Below are positions 1 through 5,353 of a DNA stretch of 5,431 nt, piece after piece. This DNA is from Armatimonadota bacterium (lineage in GTDB: Bacteria; Cloacimonadota; Cloacimonadia; Cloacimonadales; TCS61). The stretch is from positions 1 to 5,431 of the forward strand of contig JAUWNO010000170.1 in NCBI GenBank assembly GCA_030612605.1. The letters are read 5' to 3'. The notes under the pieces were generated by a model, which worked only from the letters and a program-made list of their open reading frames with translations, ran no database searches and was not told the DNA's origin. The translations under genes and the position numbers were made by a program. Each line of letters opens with the position of its first letter. The first letter of the stretch is position 1.

Positions 1-313
1 GATGAAGGAAGAAAGCTTTAACATAATCTTTTCCTTTTGGCTCTAATAAATATAAATAAGCATGCATAACTTCCTTATCTACTCTACTAAGATCATTAAG
101 ATTTTGCTCCATTTTATCTTTTAGACCTCTATTCCATACTCCAAGAGATTTTAGTGATTTAAATTGGTCAATATGGCGTTTAGGAAAATCTATCATACTA
201 TCAACATCCCACGTGAATGGCTCATCCCATACAGCAGGAGGATAATTACTCAAATAAGGTACTCTTAATCCTAATTTCTTAGCCCATCTCAGGTGTATAA
301 TGTGTGGTGGCAT
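1..313 (-). CDS. Hypothetical protein, 5' part only (runs off left edge)
   Basis: The minus strand is open from an ATG at 313-311 to the left edge, giving 104 codons that start MPPHIIHLRWAKKLGLRVPY and include the segments WDEPFTWDVDSM and EVMHAYLYLLEPKGKDY. Mixed charged and aromatic composition and the absence of low complexity make it look like real coding sequence. I do not recognise the family and see no signal peptide, membrane segment or nucleotide-binding motif. The start is uncertain. No good Shine-Dalgarno sequence precedes the ATG, but a TATA-like element at 339-352 would place transcription initiation a few bases upstream, consistent with a nearly leaderless mRNA. Against this, the frame stays open upstream to a stop at 356-358, and that extension (INIEVTYKNVR) joins sensibly to an upstream short frame (343-483) if one base is added. 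The gene may therefore be the downstream part of a longer frameshifted gene. Confidence 0.6.
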   Translation of the reverse strand, partial: MPPHIIHLRWAKKLGLRVPYLSNYPPAVWDEPFTWDVDSMIDFPKRHIDQFKSLKSLGVWNRGLKDKMEQNLNDLSRVDKEVMHAYLYLLEPKGKDYVKAFFLH

Positions 314-338
314 TCTAACATTTTTATAAGTTACTTCA

Positions 339-352
339 ATATTTATATTTTT
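339..352 (-). promoter_or_regulatory. Possible archaeal TATA box for the leftmost minus-strand gene
   Basis: Read on the minus strand this is AAAAATATAAATAT, matching the AT-rich TFB/TBP recognition element of archaeal promoters. Its centre lies about 32 bases upstream of the ATG at 313, which would put the transcript start around 320 and leave almost no 5' leader. The same bases contain the A5 run where a frameshift may have occurred, so the promoter reading and the frameshift reading compete for this sequence. Confidence 0.35.
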
Positions 353-483
353 AATTCAGTTGCTTTGACCGGATTGTGGATTGGGTCCTTTTCCCAATCA
401 GAAACTGGCGTATCTGGTTTTGAAAAACACATCCGATGGGATAAAGGATTTTTATAAAGATTATCGCCGCAGAAGACCTTCAT
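343..483 (-). pseudogene. Short open frame, probable upstream part of a frameshifted gene
   Basis: A 46-codon minus-strand frame runs from ATG at 483-481 to TAA at 345-343. Its second half, which includes KPDTPVSDWEKDPIHNPVKA, has the look of a real protein. At its end, adding one A to the A5 run at 348-352 converts ELKI-stop into ELKNINIEVTYKN and continues directly into the frame of the gene at 1-313. A Shine-Dalgarno-like AGGAGTGAT lies at 494-502, ten bases before the first ATG; a second in-frame ATG is at 432-430. The first ~10 codons overlap, antisense, the PaREP1/HEPN-like fragment on the plus strand, so the true N-terminus may begin at 432 or have been lost. No family is recognised. 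It could be a decayed gene, a sequencing indel, or an unrelated small frame. Confidence 0.35.
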
Positions 484-603
484 TCAAATTTCTATCACTC
501 CTGGATGGATGAAGCACGATTCGAAATAGCTGTGAAAGAAGCAGTTAAGGTGATTATGGAACTTGACAAGAGGTTAGAATTAAGAATTGAGAGTATAAGA
601 TAA
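445..603 (+). pseudogene. PaREP1/HEPN-like protein, C-terminal fragment
   Basis: The plus-strand frame following a stop at 442-444 reads through AAEDLHSNFYHSWMDEARFE and ends IESIR with TAA at 601-603. The block 'A-A-x-x-LH-x-NFY-x-x-x-(L/M)-x-E' followed by a long amphipathic helix matches, from memory, the C-terminal part of archaeal PaREP1/HEPN-type proteins, helical-bundle proteins often associated with toxin-antitoxin loci. No ATG, GTG or TTG precedes the motif within the open stretch, and the first in-frame ATG (505) lies inside it, so the N-terminal half, which would carry most of the helical bundle, is missing. The upstream sequence 360-445 reads better on the opposite strand, suggesting a recombination or deletion breakpoint near 445. 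I infer a non-functional remnant. The family call rests on one motif. Confidence 0.55.
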
Positions 604-630
604 AATAAGAAAACAAATATCAGGAAACTG

Positions 631-738
631 GTGGTGACAGAGATTATCTCCATGTCCTCCGCTTTTAAATTCATGGAAGTTATATCCGCATTGAGCGGGG
701 CAGCATCAATTTTTGATGAGCTGGTCACCTTATCTTGA
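631..738 (+). pseudogene. Small open frame, likely N-terminal part of a broken small gene
   Basis: From a GTG at 631 (a second GTG is at 634) the frame gives 35 residues, including ISMSSAFKFMEVISALSGAA, and stops at 736-738. The protein-like composition and the absence of a better reading on the minus strand support past or present coding use. It lies 27 bases after the HEPN-like fragment and in the same frame. Its last seven codons overlap the ATG-initiated frame at 716-820, which is shifted by one base, so a single indel in the overlap would fuse the two into one small protein of about 65-70 residues. Size and position beside a HEPN-like fragment would suit an antitoxin, but no antitoxin fold is recognisable and this is speculation. 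Confidence 0.3.
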
Positions 739-820
739 GCTGGTAATGGAGGATTTAGAATTAATCCGGGAAGATATTGGTGAAGATGAGTTCAATGGCT
801 ATTCATTTGGTGTGTGTTGA
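716..820 (+). pseudogene. Small acidic open frame, likely C-terminal part of a broken small gene
   Basis: ATG at 716 begins a 34-residue acidic frame containing YLELVMEDLELIREDIGEDE and ending GYSFGVC with TGA at 818-820. The dense Leu/Ile/Glu/Asp pattern resembles the C-terminal helix of small antitoxin-like proteins, but no family is recognised. It ends 11 bases from the stop of the convergent minus-strand gene at 832, a spacing typical of real tail-to-tail genes. It overlaps the preceding frame by 23 bases in a different frame, which fits either a frameshifted single gene or two tiny overlapping genes. There is no clear Shine-Dalgarno sequence before the ATG, which favours the frameshift explanation. 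Confidence 0.33.
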
Positions 821-831
821 CTCTATCGCCG

Positions 832-1419
832 CTATATTTGCTCTTTTAAGCTTTTTATCACTTCTTCACCTATTTTATAAGTTTCTTCAGCATTTGTAAA
901 ATAACCTTTTGTTACAATCTCCTTAAATTGGATTTGCTCTTCACTACAATCTGTGGGTGGTAAATAAGTTTCATGAATTGCTCTTAACAGATCTTCCAAA
1001 GATCCAATCTTTGCATAATATTGAACAACTTTCTTTCTGCTTTTAGGCTCTAATAATCCTATTTTATCTGCTAAAGCGGAATAAATAGTTCTGTCAAAGC
1101 TTATACTCTTTGGAAGTTCCTTATTTTCTATAATCTGGTCCACATTCTTGTCAAAAGATAGTTCAATCCATTCCAAAACTTTCTGAGCTTTCTTGCTTTC
1201 TTTAACTTCTTGTTTTAAATCTTCCGAAGCTCTGGAGAGAGCGGCAAATATTTGTAGGCGATTTTGATTTTCTTCGACTTCTGACAAAAGAGCTCTGGAG
1301 GTATATTTTTTAGTTCTTTTCTCTTCACAATATTTGGTAAGATATACCGTGAATAATACCGTGAATATCCCGATAACACCGGCCAAAAATGCACCAACAA
1401 TCACACCGTTCAATACCAT
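832..1419 (-). CDS. Single-pass membrane-anchored hypothetical protein
   Basis: This complete 195-residue frame starts at ATG 1419-1417 and stops with TAG at 834-832. Residues about 3-29 (VIVGAFLAGVIGIFTVLFTV and flanks) form one hydrophobic helix, followed at once by Lys/Arg-rich residues (EEKRTKK). That predicts an N-terminal membrane anchor with the remaining ~160 residues in the cytoplasm. The soluble part is mostly helical and charged: a likely coiled coil near residues 43-85 begins LLSEVEENQNRLQ, and a second segment contains ADKIGLLEPKSRKKVVQYY. The layout (one helix, then an 'L-x-x-E-x-x-x-N' stretch, then an 'Y-x-x-L/I-G-x-L' block) recurs in many uncharacterised prokaryotic membrane proteins, but I know no function for it and see no catalytic motif. 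The start is supported by a GGGGG/AGGTG Shine-Dalgarno region and a strong TATA box upstream. It is divergent from the protease gene and shares the 1420-1631 regulatory region with it. Confidence 0.85.
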   Translation of the reverse strand: MVLNGVIVGAFLAGVIGIFTVLFTVYLTKYCEEKRTKKYTSRALLSEVEENQNRLQIFAALSRASEDLKQEVKESKKAQKVLEWIELSFDKNVDQIIENKELPKSISFDRTIYSALADKIGLLEPKSRKKVVQYYAKIGSLEDLLRAIHETYLPPTDCSEEQIQFKEIVTKGYFTNAEETYKIGEEVIKSLKEQI

Positions 1420-1428
1420 ATCTTTTTA

Positions 1429-1440
1429 CCCCCTACACCT
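1429..1440 (-). promoter_or_regulatory. Ribosome binding site of the membrane-protein gene
   Basis: Read on the minus strand the segment is AGGTGTAGGGGG, containing two anti-Shine-Dalgarno-complementary patches (AGGTG and GGGGG). The nearer one ends nine bases before the ATG at 1419. This spacing supports that ATG over internal alternatives. Confidence 0.6.
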
Positions 1441-1473
1441 GTTAAGTTACATACCCTGCATTTAACATACCGA

Positions 1474-1488
1474 TGTATTTATATAAAG
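1474..1488 (-). promoter_or_regulatory. Archaeal TATA box for the membrane-protein gene
   Basis: On the minus strand this reads CTTTATATAAATACA, a near-ideal archaeal TATA element, preceded by the purine-rich GGCAAA that could serve as the TFB recognition element. Initiation about 25 bases downstream would fall near 1455-1458, giving a leader of roughly 35-40 bases that carries the Shine-Dalgarno sequence at 1429-1440. Confidence 0.6.
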
Positions 1489-1502
1489 TTTGCCAATATA
1501 AA

Positions 1503-1522
1503 TATGGACAGTCCTGTCCATA
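1503..1522. promoter_or_regulatory. Perfect inverted repeat, probable regulator operator
   Basis: The arms TATGGACAG and CTGTCCATA are exact reverse complements across nine positions, separated by the two bases TC. The palindrome sits in the divergent promoter region between the membrane-protein gene and the protease gene. It is 15 bases upstream of the minus-strand TATA box, and it abuts a plus-strand TATA-like CAATATAAATA at 1494-1504. Such a compact, GC-containing palindrome in AT-rich intergenic DNA is the usual form of a dimeric helix-turn-helix binding site. No regulator gene is visible in the window, so its identity is unknown. A hairpin role in RNA is less likely because no U-run follows in either direction and it lies outside both predicted leaders. 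Confidence 0.6.
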
Positions 1523-1566
1523 ATTTTAGTAATTAGTAAGAATCAAGAACAAAAAGCAAATAGAAA

Positions 1567-1579
1567 AAATTTATAAGTG
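1567..1579 (+). promoter_or_regulatory. Archaeal TATA box for the protease gene
   Basis: AAATTTATAAGTG is a TATA-like element whose centre lies about 59 bases before the protease ATG. Initiation about 25 bases downstream would fall near 1598, leaving a leader of roughly 33 bases that includes the AAGGAG at 1613-1618. A second TATA-like stretch at 1494-1504 is an alternative that would start transcription immediately past the inverted repeat. Confidence 0.5.
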
Positions 1580-1612
1580 ATGAATACCAGCAATAAAATT
1601 GGAATGAATAAA

Positions 1613-1618
1613 AAGGAG
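1613..1618 (+). promoter_or_regulatory. Ribosome binding site of the protease gene
   Basis: AAGGAG precedes the ATG at 1632 by 13 bases, somewhat longer than the usual 5-10. No other in-frame start lies between them, and the signal peptide begins right after this ATG, so the start is still well supported. Confidence 0.6.
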
Positions 1619-1631
1619 AAAGATACAAAAA

Positions 1632-4600
1632 ATGACTGAAAAATATAGAATATTGATTATCTGTGCTGCGATTTTGTTTTTAATCTTTGTAGGAACGGCA
1701 TCCGCAAAAACGTGGCATGTGGATGACGATTTGCAAGATTTTCCGGGAGCTAACTTCACGAATACTTTGCAAGACGAAGGTTCAAGTAATATAACTGTGA
1801 ATAAAAAGGGAAATACGATGGTTGTTCCCTATATTAATAACACCTTGAATACATTTCCTATTGACACTACAATCAACTCAGAACATGAGTTTGTACCCGT
1901 GGAACTCATTGTAAAATTCAAGCCACGCGTCAGTGTTAAACCCTCAGTATCAACAAAAGGGATAGCAACAATTGGCTATCGTTCGATAGATACTCTAAAC
2001 GAACAATATGGCGTAACATCACTGGAAAAAGTTTTTAAAACTGCTAAAAAGCCTGTTGCAAAAGAAATCCCGGATCTCACAAATATTTATATATTAAAGC
2101 TTCCAATGGATGCCGACATTCATTCAATTGCCGGAGCATACAAAAGAAATCCAAATGTGGAATATGCCGAACCTAATTATATTGCGCATATCTGCGTTAA
2201 ACCAAACGACCCTTATTATTCACAACAGTGGGCACACCAAAACATGCAATCAGAGCAAGCATGGGATATAGAAAAAGGTGATTCCAGTGTAGCTATTGCA
2301 ATTATTGATACAGGCGTTGATTGGGATCATCCCGATTTAGCTGCGAATATTTGGAATAATACGGATGAAATTCTCGATGGTAATGATACTGATAGCAATG
2401 GGTATATCGATGATATTAGAGGTTGGGATTTTGTAAATAATGATAACAATCCAATGGATGACAATGGACATGGTACTCATTGTGCTGGTATTGCCAGTGC
2501 TGTAACCAATAATAGTGTTGGCATTGCTGGTGTTTGTTGGAATTGCACAATTATGCCAATTAAGGGGCTAAATAGTGAGGGAAGCGGCTCTAATACTAAT
2601 CTTTCTAATGCAATTATATATGCTGCAGATAATGGGGCAGATGTTATCAGTATGAGCTGGGGGAGTTATTCTTCCTCAAATCTATTAAAAGATGCTTTGA
2701 ATTATACATACAACAAAAGCGTTGTTTTGGTTGCTGCTGCAGGGAACTATTATCCCCTTGGAACTTGCTCGAAGCATTATCCCGCTGGTTATGACAATGT
2801 AATTGCTGTTGCTGCAACTGATAGCAGCGATGCAAGAGCAAGTTTTTCTAATTGGGGCTCTTGGATTGATGTCGCTGCCCCTGGTATAGAGATATATAGC
2901 ACTTATTGGAATGATACCTACGCTACTTTATCTGGGACATCTATGTCATGTCCATTTGTTGTAGGGCTTACTGGATTAATTTTATCAAAAACTGATTTTA
3001 GCCAGGAAGAGATAAGAACGATTTTGCGATCAACAACAGATGATTTATCTTCTAACAACTACATTGGAACAGGACGAATGAATGCATATAAGGCAGTACT
3101 AAGAAATTCTACACCTATAGCAAGTATTAACTCTTCTTTGGATGATGCTTTTGTCCGTGGTACTGTAAATATAACTGGTACTGCAAATGGGATTGTTTTT
3201 CAAAATTATAGCTTATATTATGGCAAAGGGATTTACCCTACAAATTGGGTATTAATACACGACTCTGATACACCAGTAACTGACGGCATATTAGCAAGCT
3301 GGAATATTAGTTTAATATCAGAGAATGGTTATTACACCATAAGGTTAGTAGTTAATGACATTAGTAGTCAAATAAGTGAAGATAGAGTTATTGTGTTGGT
3401 CGATAACGAATTATTACCGTATTGGCCAGTAAATTTAGGTTTTTGGAGTCGAAAACCTGTTATTGCAGATTTAGACCTAGATGGAGATAAGGAATTGATA
3501 GTGGGTACTGGCAATGGGTATCTCCATATATTGCGTCACAATGGAAGTTATTTCTGGGGGCAACCAGTTAGGATAGGTTGTTCAGTTACTTCTCCAGCAG
3601 TTGCTGATTTAAACAATGACAATACTCCTGAAATAATCGTTGCGGAAATAACAGATTTCGGAGATTATTTTCCAAACGGAAGAATGCACGTATTTGAACC
3701 AAATGGGAGTTATTTAGATGGCTGGCCAATAACTCTTGATGGTGGAATAAATGGTGCATGCTCACCAAGTATTGCTGATATTGATAATGATGGCGGTCTT
3801 GAAATTATTATTGGAACTGGGTCCAGTTATTCTCCAGGTGGTGGAGAGCCAATAATTTATTATAAAAAGGTATATGCCTTCCATCATAGTGGGGAAATAG
3901 TTGACGGTTGGCCAGTTGAATTATCAGGAACAACGATACCTAGGAGTACCCCTGTTTTGGTTGATTTAGATGGAGATAATAAACTAGAGATAATTATGGG
4001 TTCACTTAATTATACCGATGTTCATGGATCAATGCATGCATTACATGCATTTCATTGGAATGGTACCACAGTATCAGGATTTCCTTATTATAATGATCAT
4101 TGGAATTGGGCTGTTGCAGCAGGAGATGTGAATAACGATGGTGAGATCGAGATACTTACACATGGAGATATGATTGATGGATCAGGCAATCCAATTGATG
4201 GGTGGACACACCAAGAATATGTTATTTCCTATTTAGCACTTGCTGATGTCAATGATGATAATTATTTAGAAATTGTTTATGGACAAGGTGGAACTGGAAA
4301 AGTTATGGTCGTTGATCATAACGGCAATCCTCTCGATGGATGGCCTCAAATCACTCAAGAGGGTGATATTGTGGATGGCAATCCTGTTGTTGGAGACATA
4401 GATGGGGATGGAGATGTAGAAATATTAATAGGATCATATGATACAAATAATCTATATGCCTGGCATCATGACGGAAACGTTGTGGATGGTTTTCCAAAAA
4501 TTACAACCGGGCACCATAGAAATTTGGCCTTAGCAGATCTTTTGGATAATGACGGTTATATAGAATTAATATCTTGCGATAACGATGGCTATATGTATGT

Positions 4601-5348
4601 TTGGGGACTCTATAACAATTACATTTTTTCAACAATGGAATGGCCGATTTTTCAACATGACTCACGGCATACAGGCTGGTATGGATTTAATTATCCGCCT
4701 ATAGCTGAGTTTACCTACTTAGTTGAAAATAAGACAGTGATGTTTAATGCTACTTCGTCTCATGACTCCGATGGAACAACTGTTTCTTATGAATGGGATT
4801 TCGGTGACGGAACAAATGGAACTGGAATGATTATTAACCATACTTATTCTTCCGCAGGGAATTACTTGGTTAGTTTAGCAGTAACAGACGATGACGGGGC
4901 CACGAATACAACATCCAAGACAATAAAAATTCCTGAAAAACTGATATTTGATACTGGCACTGGAACATACCCAAGCATCTTTGGCACGCATAACGGAACG
5001 ATAAAACCGAATCAAACAATTACCGTATTCACGCTTTATACTTATCCATGCTCCGGGACAGGCGGACATACCGAATATGCAATGATTTGGAATGAGACGA
5101 TGGGAGAATGTGCAGTCGCTGAATGGAATGGTTACAGGGGTGATTACTGCAATATCTCATTTAACAAGACATTAACATTGAAGAAAGGTGTGGTTTATAA
5201 TTACACCATTCGCACAGGCTCTTATCCACAAATTCATCATAATAAGACGTTACAAACACCAAATGGCTGGATAAACTGCACACAATTTACAGACGCCAAT
5301 GAAAAAATTCACTATGACTGGATACCTGCAATAAGGCTATGGATGTGA
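1632..5348 (+). CDS. Secreted multidomain subtilisin-like (S8) serine protease
   Basis: This 1238-residue protein is an extracellular calcium-dependent-type endopeptidase; its substrate is unknown. Residues 1-25 are a signal peptide with a likely cut after ASA. Residues 26-48 (TWHVDDDLQDFPGANFT) resemble the start of NosD-like beta-helix proteins. Residues 84-186 form an inhibitory prodomain (VPVELIVKFKP to VEYAEPNY). The S8 domain (about 192-490) has Asp226 (IIDTGVD), His280 (NGHGTH), oxyanion Asn372 (AAAGN) and Ser437 (GTSMS), with a DxDxNGxxDD calcium loop at 252-261. The usual His five residues after the Ser is Phe442. An Ig-like domain (494-592) follows, then a propeller (593-1020) with eight FG-GAP/VCBS-type motifs such as DIDGDGDVEI, blades opening GWP/GFP, and a closing WPIFQHDSRHTGWY. 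A PKD domain (1021-1100, YEWDFGDG) and a four-cysteine C-terminal module (1101-1238) end it. I count about 33 N-glycosylation sequons. No C-terminal membrane anchor is present, so release or non-covalent surface binding is inferred. Confidence 0.95.
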   Translation: MTEKYRILIICAAILFLIFVGTASAKTWHVDDDLQDFPGANFTNTLQDEGSSNITVNKKGNTMVVPYINNTLNTFPIDTTINSEHEFVPVELIVKFKPRVSVKPSVSTKGIATIGYRSIDTLNEQYGVTSLEKVFKTAKKPVAKEIPDLTNIYILKLPMDADIHSIAGAYKRNPNVEYAEPNYIAHICVKPNDPYYSQQWAHQNMQSEQAWDIEKGDSSVAIAIIDTGVDWDHPDLAANIWNNTDEILDGNDTDSNGYIDDIRGWDFVNNDNNPMDDNGHGTHCAGIASAVTNNSVGIAGVCWNCTIMPIKGLNSEGSGSNTNLSNAIIYAADNGADVISMSWGSYSSSNLLKDALNYTYNKSVVLVAAAGNYYPLGTCSKHYPAGYDNVIAVAATDSSDARASFSNWGSWIDVAAPGIEIYSTYWNDTYATLSGTSMSCPFVVGLTGLILSKTDFSQEEIRTILRSTTDDLSSNNYIGTGRMNAYKAVLRNSTPIASINSSLDDAFVRGTVNITGTANGIVFQNYSLYYGKGIYPTNWVLIHDSDTPVTDGILASWNISLISENGYYTIRLVVNDISSQISEDRVIVLVDNELLPYWPVNLGFWSRKPVIADLDLDGDKELIVGTGNGYLHILRHNGSYFWGQPVRIGCSVTSPAVADLNNDNTPEIIVAEITDFGDYFPNGRMHVFEPNGSYLDGWPITLDGGINGACSPSIADIDNDGGLEIIIGTGSSYSPGGGEPIIYYKKVYAFHHSGEIVDGWPVELSGTTIPRSTPVLVDLDGDNKLEIIMGSLNYTDVHGSMHALHAFHWNGTTVSGFPYYNDHWNWAVAAGDVNNDGEIEILTHGDMIDGSGNPIDGWTHQEYVISYLALADVNDDNYLEIVYGQGGTGKVMVVDHNGNPLDGWPQITQEGDIVDGNPVVGDIDGDGDVEILIGSYDTNNLYAWHHDGNVVDGFPKITTGHHRNLALADLLDNDGYIELISCDNDGYMYVWGLYNNYIFSTMEWPIFQHDSRHTGWYGFNYPPIAEFTYLVENKTVMFNATSSHDSDGTTVSYEWDFGDGTNGTGMIINHTYSSAGNYLVSLAVTDDDGATNTTSKTIKIPEKLIFDTGTGTYPSIFGTHNGTIKPNQTITVFTLYTYPCSGTGGHTEYAMIWNETMGECAVAEWNGYRGDYCNISFNKTLTLKKGVVYNYTIRTGSYPQIHHNKTLQTPNGWINCTQFTDANEKIHYDWIPAIRLWM

Positions 5349-5353
5349 TAACG

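Noticed and set aside
495..728. 77-residue minus-strand frame rich in Leu, Ser, Ile
   Set aside because: It is antisense to the HEPN-like fragment and the following plus-strand frames, has a low-complexity composition, and has no ribosome binding site or promoter.
1215..1400. 61-residue minus-strand frame
   Set aside because: It lies inside the well-supported membrane-protein gene on the same strand in another frame, with no independent start signal.
1503..1522. Inverted repeat as an intrinsic terminator
   Set aside because: No U-run follows the stem on either strand, and it lies upstream of the genes on both sides, so an operator is the better explanation.
1604..1639. 11-codon Lys-rich upstream frame overlapping the protease start
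   Set aside because: It could be a leader peptide, but it has no Shine-Dalgarno sequence of its own and contains the protease AAGGAG, so a chance frame in A-rich DNA is the simpler reading.
1571..1759. 62-residue minus-strand frame with a hydrophobic middle
   Set aside because: It is the antisense shadow of the protease signal peptide, which explains its hydrophobic character.
2647..2841. 64-residue minus-strand frame with many Gln
   Set aside because: It is antisense to the S8 catalytic domain; the Gln/Cys/His bias is the complement of the repeated Ala and Val codons of that domain.
3586..3768. 60-residue minus-strand frame
   Set aside because: It is antisense to propeller repeats, with no start signal or family resemblance.
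4875..5069. 64-residue minus-strand frame with several Cys
   Set aside because: It is antisense to the PKD and C-terminal module; the cysteines come from the complement of sense codons.
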